Origin: Mesostigma viride
Taxonomy: Eukaryota; Streptophyta; Mesostigmatophyceae; Mesostigmatales; Mesostigmataceae
Direction: 5' to 3'
Length of the DNA: 64,000 nt
Assembly: GCA_009746045.1 (NCBI GenBank)
Contig: RPFO01000276.1
Span: 2,380,619-2,444,618 of the forward strand
Shown here: positions 42,520-52,917 of the stretch, piece by piece
Layout: every line of letters begins with the position of its first letter
Numbering within the stretch: position 1 is the stretch's first letter
Program-made: the position numbers and the translations under genes
The notes under the pieces: generated by a model
Databases searched by the model: none
Told to the model about the DNA's origin: nothing
The model's input: only the letters and a program-made list of their open reading frames with translations

Positions 42520-42677
42520 GGACGCGCCCCCTGCGAGCTAGATTAGCCTTTGTAATCATTGGTAGTCACTGCCGCCATGGCAGCCATGCATGCTTAGAAT
42601 GTTAGCCGGCTGCCATGGCGGCAGTGACTACCAATGATTACAAAGGCTAATCTAGCTCGCATGCAGGGGGCGCGTCC
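42520..42677. repeat. Near-perfect 65-bp inverted duplication within a family B 3' region
   Basis: The arm 'gattagcctttgtaatcatt' through 'gccgccatggcagcc' (42520-42583) is mirrored at 42608-42677 with a 24-bp spacer. The only difference I see is 'atgc' present in the right arm (near 42661) and absent from the left. The right arm belongs to the minus-strand copy B3; the left is its reverse copy inserted in the same element. Confidence 0.8.
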
Positions 42678-42689
42678 ACATCAATTGTG

Positions 42690-43641
42690 GTTGATCATCC
42701 TGAAGTTCCCCGGGCCCCTCCAGTACACCTTGGGCTGCTGGAATTCCGGGGATCCTGCTTGTGGCGGAGCTGTTCCGGCCACAGGTCGCGTCGCTGCTGC
42801 TGCTGAGCTGGGGTCAGGTCGTCGTCCAGCGTCCAGGTGAGGTCGTGCAACCTCTTGCGACGAGAAAGGAACTGCTGCTTGTCCTCAGGGGACTGGGGGA
42901 AGGTGTCAAGCAGGGCTGGTGGGCCCGGAGTCGCCTTGTTGTCCCGTGAGTGGGCACCCACGCAAGGTGGTGGCACCCGGCCACGCATACGTTCTACGTC
43001 ACGTACCTACCAGGCCCATGATGAGGGCAAGAAGCTGGTCCTTGAGCTCGTCAGCAAGAGTGGTTGCCGTTTCCCCTGGCTTCTGGCTGGGGGAAACGAC
43101 GCAGCACCACTCGGCACTCGCGGCGAGTGCGGTCGGTGGCCTCCCATTGTTCGGCCTGGCGGTGGTCCTCCAGCTCCTGGAGTTTCGTGGGGATGGCGTC
43201 AGTGGTTAATTGAGGCGGTTGCTGACCGCGCGCAGCAGGTCCGCATAGGAGAGCGGCGGGAGGTCGCCAGCGTCCTGCCGGGGTGGCTGGGATGCGATGG
43301 TGGCCGTCTGCGCCGCTATCTTTGGGACCTGCGTGGCCAGGGCCTCGATGTGCATCATTGGGCGGTGATGGCAAGCTTCTTCATGAGCATGCCGCACTCA
43401 GCCCTAGCTCCACCTGGTTGAGGCGGGAGAGCCGGAGAGGAGGGCGGCATGCACATCAGAGGCCTCCGCTGCGGTCTGCAGCAATTAACGTGAGCTGAGG
43501 TTGAAGCTTGTGGTGGGCGACCTTAGCTTCCGTATTGGAGACCTTGGCCTCCACCGTGTTGAGCGCCGTGGTCATCGATGTCATCTTCTCGGCCAGCGGC
43601 CAGGTCACGTGCTCCTCAAGCACGTACTGCTCGGATGTCAT
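42690..43641 (-). pseudogene. LINE ORF1p-like pseudogene, family B, longest copy (B3)
   Basis: On the minus strand from 43641: 'MTSEQYVLEEHVTWPLAEKM', then heptad-like 'LNTVEAKVSNTEAKVAHHKL', 'DAGDLPPLSYADLLRAV', 'LQELEDHRQAEQWEATDRT', 'RRECRVVLRRFPQPEARG', 'DKQQFLSRRKRLHDLTWTLD' and 'QQQRRDLWPEQLRHK'. This is the fullest view of the family B ORF1: N-terminal coiled coil, RRM-like core and C-terminal domain. At least three frame changes (near 43450, 43210 and 42990) inactivate it. After its end only the 3' region and tail follow. Confidence 0.65.
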
Positions 43642-44074
43642 CCTTGCAGAGGGAGGAGGCCGATGTGGCTGCCGGCCGGCTGCGCAGGCCCGGGCTGGGT
43701 TGCGAAGCCTAGCGGTGCTTTACATGACGTTGCTTTTCATGCTTTACATGCTTTTCATGCTTTACATGACGTTAAAACAGGCAGCCAGGTGGTGGTGGTG
43801 TGTGTGTGTATGTGTGTGTATTCCCTAATGTCAACCTTTCTTGTTACCCTCTGTCTCCCTCCATGCAGGTCTTCCAAGAGATAGCCATGCGACTCCCGCG
43901 GCCTTCGCGTCTTTCCTCTCAGACAACTACCCTAGTCCTTCCGCGGCGTTGGATCGCCATGCGTCCAGGCATAGTTGTCGCACTTCATATGAAGCTTCTA
44001 TGTAGCAAAAGCATAGCATGCATTCTTACAACCTGTTGCGTCTGTGCCTCACCGAGAGGGAGGTGCTGGGTTTT
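43642..44074. other. Intergenic, no gene
   Basis: The sequence has small repeats ('catgctttacatg', 'tgtgtgtgtatgtgtgtgta') and a polypyrimidine stretch ending in 'tgcag' near 43868, but no supported exon on either side. Confidence 0.35.
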
Positions 44075-44417
44075 CTCTTTCATCGCGTTGTATACAACCC
44101 GAGGCTTGATAACGCGATACATCGGGGTGCAAGGTGACACGTGGCACACCCAGAAACCATGATGCATCCGTACCAACTCCTTCACCCGCGCTGACACCAA
44201 AGTTTGAAGTAGTAGATGCTTGTGTACGGCCGTCACAAAAAATCGCAAAAATGCACAAATGTTTTCTGAGATTCTTTAGGATATATGTGACCTCCGTACC
44301 GATTTGCAGACCAAAAATCGCATATCTACTGGGTTTGCCACGTGTCAGATTACAACGCGATACATCGCGTTCTAACCCTACAACGCGATGTATTGTGCTG
44401 AAAAAAAAAAACACGGG
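44075..44417 (-). mobile_element. Non-autonomous piggyBac-type element (MITE-like), related to 31726-36140
   Basis: Read on the minus strand from 44417, after TTAA (44418-44421), the sequence begins 'cccgtgttttttttttt'. It then has the same series as the large element's left end: 'catcgcgttgtagggttag', 'aacgcgatgtatcgcgttg', 'gacacgtggcaaaccc' and 'gcgatttttggtc'. At 44075-44165 a mirrored version occurs ('aacgcgatacatcg', 'gacacgtggcacaccc'). Two inverted ends thus flank about 150 bp without coding capacity. The outer few bases of the left end are diverged and no second TTAA is evident. Confidence 0.6.
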
Positions 44418-44421
44418 TTAA

Positions 44422-46100
44422 TAAATTAAATAATTAATTAATTAAGAGCTACGGCAAACCAGTTAAGGGGAGGTGGCACCCCAAAAACCTTAAAACTTGA
44501 CCCACGCTAATATCACTTGAATTTCAGTTGCACCATGCTAAATTATGATTGGGGGCACTAAATAACATCTCTAGTGAGTTGTCCATGCACTTGTTGGGGG
44601 TACTACCCCCACATATACGCCAATATAGCGCTATAAATAGAAAAAGACGCTAATTAGGGCTATGTATGCCCCAGCCCATGCACTCATTTGTTGGTAAAAA
44701 AAAAATGTAGCGTCTATAGTTCCCTGAGTTTGTAGCTTGCTGAGCTATTTACATCATGAAAATGACAAAACCTTGAACAGTTATTAATTTCCCCGCAAAA
44801 GTACCCTTTTTTACCGGACATTGGGAATAAACATGTCATAAACACTTCAGATTAGGCAACAAAATGTAGCGAAAATCCGGCTAACAGGGGGACAGCAGTG
44901 GTCCAAGTCCCAGGTCATTCCGACAAGTCTAGCTCAAGTTATTGCGTTTGGCGTGCTAAAACCTGAACATACGCTAAATGAGGTTTTTCTGTGTATAAGG
45001 CCACCTAGGCATCATGTTTTCCATCCAAGAAGCCAAAAAACATGCCCAACTCGATCACACAACATAAGAAAAGGCTAGGCACCTCATCTGCCCTCCCCTG
45101 CCCTCAGCATGGCCAGCCTTGCCAGCGTGCGCATAGCAACACCATCGCTAGGCATACACGCACCAAGAGAGCATACACTAAGCTCAGCCCAAGGTTACCA
45201 TGTAAATTTATGCCAAGAACTCAGCAAGTATACGTGTAAAAACCTTAGAAAGACTGCCCAAGCAATAGAGGCAACTGCAGCCTGCAAACTTGGCAGCAAA
45301 TCATACATGTTGTATGCCAAGCATTCACATCCTATCCAGCTTGCCTTGCTGCACACATAGCAGGGAAGTCTTAATGGTTATAGCTCAAGGAAAGCAATGG
45401 AAACACCTATCTAATGCAATGCCACTCATGCAGTATGGCCAGCAAAAGAACCACTCTCACCTTCCTTTCCAATAGGGCAACTTGCTAAGAAGCTGATGCC
45501 AGCTTGTTAGCCTCTAGGCACATGCCGGATGTCGTTCTAAAACAGGCGTGTCAGATCCGGCACATAACAAAGCGTCTGAGCAAGGTCACGTCCAAAGGAT
45601 TATGGAAAACAAATGTCAACACATTACCAACAACTTGACCTCGGCGCATTTAGCATGCCAGCCACAAACTACACGAAATTGTACGAAATAGCTAGGAATC
45701 TGACGATGCAACCGAAAGAAATGGAGCGCTTCCTGCAGGGAAACTGCCCGAAAAAAAGGCGAAAGGCCGACGCGTGGAAATGTTTCATGCATAAACTGGC
45801 ACGCAAGCTCGAACAATAAAAGACATCATCCATTGATCAGGCGAACAAGGAAGGTGCGCCTTCCGTGAATACGTCGAAGGCGACATGCGCAGGCCTGCGT
45901 AGGTTCTTACCTTGAATGCCGGAAATGTAAAAGAAACCGGGAAGCTTCGGCACAAACTCGACAACACCATTAAGTTAGCTTCATAATCGCTCTTTAGAGC
46001 CTACGTTGCCTCACAATAGCTGCCGTAAACCTGCATTAAATTTCATGATCCGCAAGAGAAATTATATCCTGGACCCCCGCGCCCGTAGCCGTTCGAGAAA
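44422..46100. other. AT-richer intergenic stretch, no supported gene
   Basis: Composition is clearly more AT-rich than around the genes. Short open frames occur on both strands, for example 68 codons at 45613-45819 (+), but none has recognisable domains or splice-consistent partners. Confidence 0.4.
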
Positions 46101-46373
46101 TTAGCGATATTGCAAACCGTAAACTTTCCGCCACGCAATGAGGTCATCAACTAATCTTCTGCGAAATTCAAGCATTTTTTCTAGCTGTTTACGTGCCATA
46201 TCGATTAATATTGCATAAAGGCATGCCGCCATGGCCACTTCCGCGAGGGTTGAGCGGTCCGGGCACACATTATACACCGTACGGACGGTACCGCGAATTT
46301 TTTGGCGCGGAAAATATTCGGCGCGCCACGTCCCCTTAAGGTAGAATATGCCACTAGTATAACATTGAGACAT
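46101..46373 (-). CDS. Hypothetical 90-residue open frame
   Basis: The frame runs from ATG 46373 and ends 'RRRLVDDLIAWRKVYGLQYR' at TAA. It has a hydrophobic stretch 'LAEVAMAACLYAILIDMA' followed by a charged helix-like part. I recognise no family. An overlapping frame (46498-46205) would be needed to extend it upstream. It could be chance, a transposon remnant or an exon of an unseen gene. No known neighbour needs it. Confidence 0.2.
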   Translation of the reverse strand: MSQCYTSGIFYLKGTWRAEYFPRQKIRGTVRTVYNVCPDRSTLAEVAMAACLYAILIDMARKQLEKMLEFRRRLVDDLIAWRKVYGLQYR

Positions 46374-46690
46374 GGTTTATGGTTAACTGCATTCATTGTG
46401 GAACCATAGTTGTCCTTTTGGTAATCTCCTTGCCTTAGTGCAAATTCACGCAACACACCGCTAAATAACGAGGTTATGTCGGCATACTTTGCATACATTT
46501 GGCCAGCCGTTTCCTTCCCTTTCTGGGAAAAGATATTATCCTAGCTCAGCACCATTTTGTCTTGCGCATTACTGGTCCCCACTCCGCCTGGCCAGCCACC
46601 CCATACCACAATTAGTCTGTCCTCACCGACAGCTGTTCTAGTCCATGCACGGGCATGGCATGCCATGTGCCATATACTGGTTTTCGTACT

Positions 46691-49423
46691 CTAAGACAAG
46701 GTCTCGACTGCCGCCGCGAGCGCCTGCGTGTCAAACGCGCGCAGTAGCTTCAGCACGGCGCGCGGTGACGGGTGGTAGGGCCGGAACACGGAGAACACGG
46801 CCTCCACCTCGCCCGCGAGCACGAGTGCGCTGGCCCAGGTGTGCCGCTCAGGGGCCACCTGGGCGTCCTTGCCCGCAATGGCCTCTTTGTACAGGAACGC
46901 GTCAACCCCTCGTGCGAGCGCACGCCAGAGAAGGGGGAAGGTGCTTGCGTCCATGGCGGCATGAAGCACACCCAGCTGGGACCGGAGAGCCACCAGGCCC
47001 TGCGCCAGGCTGGGGTGGATGTCTGCCAGAGCGCCCGAAGCGAGCTGCTGCAAGTCTGCCTTGACTGCATCACCGCAGCCTCCCTCCCCTTGATCCGTGA
47101 CAACAGCCCCATGCATGCCATCGTGGTGATCATATACATGACCCCCGCTCCCTTTCCCCCCAAAGGGCTCCTCCTCCCCCGCGTCCCGCTCGCCCTGCAG
47201 CTGCCGCAGCCGCTGCTTGCAGTAGGGCGCGAGCCGCACACGCAACCCCCGCAGTAGCGCCGCCACCAGCTTGTCGATCCACAGGGACTTGAGCTGCCGA
47301 AAGCCATCGACCTCGTTCCCAAAGACACCGACAGGGGCCGCACGCGCCTCCTCCCTGGGACAGGGCTCACCACCACCTGCCTGGCTCAACAGGCCGAGTG
47401 CCAGCCCTGCGATGGCCAGCGGTCTTTCCGACATGCTGGCGGCGCTTGTAACCGCCGGCAAGTTGTCGGCTTCCCTTCCCTGCAGCGCCAGCACACCGAA
47501 GCGCACGTCTTCCTGCATGCTACTCAGCTCGTGCTCGCAAAAGTTTGCGGCGGCGACACACGCACCCACACGGGCCAGCGCGCCACCTGTCGCGTTATCG
47601 GCCGCATCGGCGTCCCCCAGGGAGGTGGTGGCCTCCACCTCTGCGCAGCGCTGACTCAGAACAGCGCAGTAATCCTGCGCCAGTACCGCCACGACGCTGC
47701 GCAGGAGCACGTGTGCGCGCCGCACGTTGCCATGACAGCTGGCACCCTTGCCGTTTAGGTGATGGTCGGTGGAGGTAACTCCGTCACCCGCAGCTGCCAG
47801 CCGCCAGCATCGCTCGGATGCGCGCCACATGGCGGCCATTAGCGCGCGTGCACCGTGAGGGGGCTTGAACTCCCGTGCTGCCAAGCCACGGGGCACGCCG
47901 GCCATGTCACCCACCCGCCCTTGCAGCAGCCGCGCTGATGTCAGCGCCAGGTCGTCAGTGGCGCCACCGTCATCCCCCGTGACCTCATCGGCCAGGCCAT
48001 CCACCGCCCATGCCTGCTTGGCGGCCAGTGCCGCATGCATTCCCTCGCGTGCTGCAGCCAGCTCAGCACGCGCCCACAGCGCCAGCCACTCGTCTTGTTC
48101 AGAAAATACGGGCAAGCAGGTCACGGGGGCGGCGCGCTGCCGTGTGGTGACAGGTGAGAGTGAAGAGCGCGCCGCCGTGGACCTCTGGTCAGGGCCAGCG
48201 CCAGCGATCAGCCCCAGTCGCCGCGCATGGGCCAACGCGAACTCCTCCTCCTGGTCTATGCTGGCGTCCCCGGCTACCTGTGCCAGCGCAGTGTCGAATC
48301 GTTGCGCCTCCTCCACAGCCTCCAACAGACGTTGCTGCGCGGTGCTGACACTCGCTGATGCAGGGGACACCGCGTCAGCGCCCACGCATGATGCCGGGTC
48401 GCCCGCGCACATATTCATGAGCGGCGGCACCAACTCTGCCCGCATCCAGCCCGCGACGATTCCCGCAACCGCCCACGCAAAGTCCGCACGCACGCTGTGG
48501 TAGGTGTCCCCCCCCGAACACAGCGGCTGCAGGGAGGCCTCCAGGGGGGGAGCGTGGCGCTGGACCAGCATCAGCGCGGCCGTGAAGGCGCGATCGGGGC
48601 ACCGCTCCACCACCCACTTGGCAAAGTGGCCGCTCAGCTTGGGCCAGAACGCGGATGCCAGCTCATGCACACCGCGCAAGGGCTGGACATCGCCATGCAG
48701 CTGCTCCTGTACCTCTTGGGCCATGCGCAGCAATTTGAACGCGTGGCGGAAACCGCTTGCATCCGCCACGTCACCCCTCTCCACCAGGCTCGCCTGCTGC
48801 GCCGCGGCGGCGGCCGCCGTGAGCGGGGGCGGCCAGGACGTCTGCGCGAGGTGCCGCCGGTACTCGGCCAGCAAGGGGGGCCACAGGACGCCCAGGGCGC
48901 GGTCCAGGTGTTCCTGGGACACCGCCAGCAAACGTCGCCAAGAGTGGTCGTTGGACCGCAGCAGGAGACGGGACAGTTGGCCGCACGTCAACAGGGCATG
49001 CTCAATCTGGTCCAGAACTCCTTGGGAGCTCCAATCCCGGACCGCCTGGATGGCCCGTACTTCCGCGTCCACCTCCCCGACCAGTAACTCCACTTCCAGT
49101 ACGGTCTCGAGGTAGGAGCGCGCGGATTCGACTGCTAGCGCCTGCTGGGCGAGCGGGCCTAACTCCCCCGCGACCAGCCGGACGCGGTTCTCCACATCGT
49201 CCCACCGGGAAATCGCGGCACCGCATTGCTCCTTGAAATGGAGGGCGGCGCCGCACGTGGCAGCAGCGGTGCTGACGGAGTAGGTTAAGTCACGGACAAT
49301 CGCATGCTGGACGACAGATAGCCTTTCCTCCAAACGGGCTTTCTCCTGCAGAAGCTTGTCGGATGCCGATTGGAGAGCGGCGCTCGTCAATCGGTCCGCA
49401 GAAGAAAAATCCTTCAGGTGCAT
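46691..49423 (-). CDS. RINT1/TIP20 family vesicle-tethering protein (plant MAG2-like)
   Basis: A single uninterrupted frame of 910 codons. Proteins of this family form the NRZ/Dsl1 complex at the ER and catch retrograde COPI vesicles from the Golgi. An N-terminal coiled-coil-like part ('LLQEKARLEERLSVVQHAIV') is followed by 'GELGPLAQQALAVESARSYL' and 'ETVLEVELLVGEVDAEVRA', which parallels the plant MAG2 segment in which a Val-Glu-x-x-Arg-x-Tyr-x-Glu-Thr motif precedes a hydrophobic helix. The middle has 'WLALWARAELAAA'. The C-terminus, 'VFSVFRPYHPSPRAVLKLL', resembles the final bundle of the TIP20 domain. Length is near the family norm of 750-900. Ala-rich low-complexity inserts are present. 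No intron is needed, unlike NFS1, BCKDHA and uS5m. Family assignment is from memory of the pattern; another exocyst-like tether is the alternative. Confidence 0.72.
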   Translation of the reverse strand: MHLKDFSSADRLTSAALQSASDKLLQEKARLEERLSVVQHAIVRDLTYSVSTAAATCGAALHFKEQCGAAISRWDDVENRVRLVAGELGPLAQQALAVESARSYLETVLEVELLVGEVDAEVRAIQAVRDWSSQGVLDQIEHALLTCGQLSRLLLRSNDHSWRRLLAVSQEHLDRALGVLWPPLLAEYRRHLAQTSWPPPLTAAAAAAQQASLVERGDVADASGFRHAFKLLRMAQEVQEQLHGDVQPLRGVHELASAFWPKLSGHFAKWVVERCPDRAFTAALMLVQRHAPPLEASLQPLCSGGDTYHSVRADFAWAVAGIVAGWMRAELVPPLMNMCAGDPASCVGADAVSPASASVSTAQQRLLEAVEEAQRFDTALAQVAGDASIDQEEEFALAHARRLGLIAGAGPDQRSTAARSSLSPVTTRQRAAPVTCLPVFSEQDEWLALWARAELAAAREGMHAALAAKQAWAVDGLADEVTGDDGGATDDLALTSARLLQGRVGDMAGVPRGLAAREFKPPHGARALMAAMWRASERCWRLAAAGDGVTSTDHHLNGKGASCHGNVRRAHVLLRSVVAVLAQDYCAVLSQRCAEVEATTSLGDADAADNATGGALARVGACVAAANFCEHELSSMQEDVRFGVLALQGREADNLPAVTSAASMSERPLAIAGLALGLLSQAGGGEPCPREEARAAPVGVFGNEVDGFRQLKSLWIDKLVAALLRGLRVRLAPYCKQRLRQLQGERDAGEEEPFGGKGSGGHVYDHHDGMHGAVVTDQGEGGCGDAVKADLQQLASGALADIHPSLAQGLVALRSQLGVLHAAMDASTFPLLWRALARGVDAFLYKEAIAGKDAQVAPERHTWASALVLAGEVEAVFSVFRPYHPSPRAVLKLLRAFDTQALAAAVETLS

Positions 49424-51827
49424 TGACTGTTTGGACCCCGACCTGTGCGCTGATGGCCTTGGGCGTTTTGAATTATCTCAGGGCACTACCTGTAGGTATC
49501 CTAGAGCGGAAGTCAAGTTGCCGATAACAACCAGTTTGCGTCATCCCCGTTTTCGGAAGGCTTCACGTAACGAACTCACGTTTATTGTAGAGCATTTCTG
49601 TCTGCTAGATTATTTAACAATGTTGGCTATCCTGCTAAAATGAGGCGGATTCAAAGGGTAAGCTACAGCGGATGTCAAGGCAGGCGAACTGCGGCATGCA
49701 ACCAGTACAATCATAAAAAATTGTGACAGTAAAACCCTTTATAGTTCAGGTCTAGATCACAACAAAGCTAAAAGAAGACGCCCCACTTGGACGCGGGAGC
49801 ACTGCAGACCTGCAGTGCTGCCTGGAAAGTGGAAACTGGAAAGTCCTGTGCACGGTGCTCACGTGAATTTGGCACGAAATACTGCCATCTGCCCCAGCCC
49901 TGAGTGCCGCGCCGCGTCATGCATCAAGCTGCTCCCAGCCGTACAGTAGGCAACTTCCGGGTAAATGGGTATTTTTTATTAACCAATAAGAACATCGTTA
50001 GGTTAAACAGCTACCACGTATCGACCAGCTGGTTACCCACTGAGGGTAGTGTGATAGGTGAAAGGTTTAGAAAGGAGCATTATGTGTACAGTACATTACA
50101 GTACTGTAGGCAACTCGCCGAGGTGGCAACTGGCTTCTGGCGCCCTTGGCGCAGCCCTGGCAATGGACATGGCTTTTGGGCAACTGGCAAGTGACTGGCA
50201 ACCCGCCTGGTTTTGGGGTGGTAGGTTTAGCAGTGGAGGACACGGACGACGTTCCCATTTACGTGGCAGAGGACAGCGTGCCGACCCCGGCCCGCCCCGT
50301 GTGTCCGCCAGGCCAAAACAAGCCAGACCGGTCTCGCTTGCTCACTGCAGGCACGCACTTGCCACGCAGTGAAGGCGCATGGCAAGGAATGCCCGTAACG
50401 ACGTTTGCGCCTCCTATTTGTAGGCTTAATTCCGGGTCCTCACCGGCATTGCTTGGCTAGGGGGATAGCAGTACGTGAGAGCTTGTTTAGCTGTATTCAA
50501 CAATGGAAACAAATGACCCGCGCGCCCGTGACTTATTCGTGCGCTTGCGCTGGGCGTAGAATATTAGCCAATGTACGAAAATATTATGCAATGTAAGAAG
50601 GTAGAGGTCTTCATGAACTGAGTTGTCGCCTTTAGTCAGCTGCCTCTCCCTTACTAATTACTATTGCTCTGTCAGATGGCCGGCAGCGTTAGGTGCGTCG
50701 TTGCTGCGGCTGGGATGCAAAAACCAAAGAGACTTAAAGCTTGTTGCGGAGAAGAGGTCAAGGGTCCCATATGAGGCCTGTTGTGGCAGGCCAAGACTGT
50801 TTTGACGCTTTTCTTGTGCTAATTGCCGTTTACCCATAGTCTCACTACGCTGCTTATGAAAAAAAGGACAAACGACATCCAGGTATTCACTAGTATCAGC
50901 AGCTTAAAGACATTCCTGAGTTTTTCGTGGCCATATCAGTGGTATTTGTCCGCTTCACGCAACAGCACTAGCTGTTTCCATACCCACGTTTTGAATTTGG
51001 CAGACGCTTTCTATGTCATACGTGTGCACCCCTGCAAGTCACGCTAGATAAGAGGCTTGCTCACGTAATGTTCATGTGTTATTGGTTTTGTGTAGCGTAC
51101 CGGTTACCTGTCGCTATTAAATTCTATTCATCTCCATGCTTTGTGATTGTACTCATTTGGTGCCGAATTGTGATGTTGTAGCGAATTGCATGTCTAGCGT
51201 TGGTGCATTGCCGATGCTTGGATATTCCGCATGGCTGCGGGACCCATGTTGTCCATCGGGGTTGGGGTTGTTGCGCTAGGTGCACGCATAAGCTCTTTGT
51301 GGTTGTGGCAACAGATTGCTTGCATTCCCGAATGTTTCTCTGAGGTTATAGTGATTTCAACATGCATATGAGTGTTTGCTTGCGGGCTTGCAGGTTCACG
51401 TGTCCTGGGCGATGTGTTGGGATGTAGAGGTCTTCAATCTTCAATAACGCAATCGTCGAATCCGCATTTAAGAAACTGGGGAATGAGGGGGTTAGGCAGC
51501 CTTCCATGAAGAGGTCTTGCAGATACGCAATGTGTGCTGGCTTTCAAGGCCTTGTTGCTGTTGTGATAGGATTCACGGGAACCTCTGGTATGCACGCACG
51601 TTGCTTTTGGTTGCATGGTGGCCGGGTAGCAGATTGATACCAAATGCGACCAAACAGTTCATTTATAGACCACAATGTCGTGGGTCAAAGGGCAAGCAAG
51701 ACAGGCGCAAGCAACACAGGCAGGCATGTGCACCTGAGACAAGTGCTGGCAAGCCAGCAAGCGGGGACCACCGCTGCAGGCAGGCATGGGGAAGTTGATG
51801 GGGCGGCAGTTTTAGAGCCATGAGCCT
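49424..51827. other. Intergenic, no gene recognised
   Basis: About 2.4 kb upstream of the RINT1-like start. Its first part should hold that gene's promoter and 5' UTR. The remainder has AT-rich patches, 'gtactgtag' style short repeats near 50085-50110, and no convincing exon. Confidence 0.4.
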
Positions 51828-52066
51828 TGGGGTGTGGGGTGTGGGGTGTGGGGTGTGGGGTGTGGGGTGTGGGGTGTGGGGTGTGGGGTGTGGGGTGTGG
51901 GGTGTGGGGTGTGGGGTGTGGGGTGTGGGGTGTGGGGTGTGGGGTGTGGGGTGTGGGGTGTGGGGTGTGGGGTGTGGGGTGTGGGGTGTGGGGTGTGGGG
52001 TGTGGGGTGTGGGGTGTGGGGTGTGGGGTGTGGGGTGTGGGGTGTGGGGTGTGGGGTGTGGGGTGA
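51828..52066 (+). repeat. 7-bp (TGTGGGG)n array
   Basis: About 34 nearly perfect copies of TGTGGGG on the plus strand. Runs of four G every seven bases are suited to quadruplex formation. The 7-bp period equals that of plant-type telomere repeats, but the unit differs. Open frames across it are artefacts of the period. Confidence 0.95.
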
Positions 52067-52639
52067 GGGACAGGCAGGGCAGCCACCTCCATGTGACGTG
52101 ATCAGTGGCAAGCGGGTGCGCCATGGGCGGGCAGGGGGCATGTGATATATCATTGAGACAATACTACTATATATATTCAGTGAGAATGATAAACAATTGA
52201 AATGATAAATGATGTTGTCCTTGAGAATGACAATATATATGTTTAGGATCAGAATATATGTTTATATCCTCAGATCCTTGATATATCCTCAGAGGTGTAC
52301 CCAGGGACCTCCAACGAGCTGGTGGTGCTTGCCTGAAGTTATGCATGGATAGTGATTACATTGCCCTGGCAGTTCCTTTATTGCTTCAAGTCTTGCGATT
52401 TGAGTGTGATGCAAGGTATCACATTCCTGTAGCATATGCCCATTACGTAACTTATCGATTCAATCCATAATAACAACAATTCAATAAATATGCTTCCATA
52501 GTAGACCGGTTGATCAGCAAGTTCGCCTACATCCTGATAAGGGCTAATGCTCCGCAGTCGGCGGTTCCCTGGCAGTAGGATGGTGAGGCTTTATAACTGA
52601 TTTCCAAATTATTAATTGCATGCGCGTGTAAGGCAGGGG
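52067..52639. other. AT-rich spacer, no gene
   Basis: Contains several alternating AT pieces such as 'atatatatattcag' and 'gacaatatatatg' near 52160-52260. No coding signal. Confidence 0.4.
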
Positions 52640-52917
52640 CGCCTCCGCTTCTTCTCATCTTTGATAGCCCAGTGGACAAGATTTCGTTTCTCAGACGCCG
52701 CAAGCGGCTCGAGAAGACTCACTTCACCGTGGACGACGACTTGACCCTGGCACAGCAACAACGGCGACGGGAGCTATGGCCGACCTACCTCCAGCTGCGG
52801 CAGACCAAGGCGGGCCAGCCGGTGTACTGGAAGGGGGCGGCCATCTACGTCGGCCACAAGCCCTGGCAAGCGACCCCCTCGACCACCGCGGCGCCAGCAA
52901 CTCCAGCCCCAGCTTAA
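52640..52917 (+). pseudogene. LINE ORF1p-like C-terminal fragment, family A (copy A5)
   Basis: The open frame reads 'DKISFLRRRKRLEKTHFTVD', then 'DDLTLAQQQRRRELWPTYLQ' and 'GQPVYWKGAAIYVGHKPW', ending 'APA' at TAA. It is very close to copy A1, so these two are the youngest-looking copies of family A. It is 5' truncated. Confidence 0.65.

Noticed and set aside
45613-45819. 68-codon frame ending 'WKCFMHKLARKLEQ'
   Set aside because: Looks protein-like but is overlapped by an equally long frame on the other strand, and I recognise no family; too short to support.
46645-49115. Plus-strand frames of up to 212 codons opposite the RINT1-like gene
   Set aside because: GC-rich antisense shadows of a long real gene.
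51663-52153. Pro-Thr-His and Cys-Gly-Val repeat proteins on both strands
   Set aside because: Products of the 7-bp array; three shifted copies of the same 21-base cycle.
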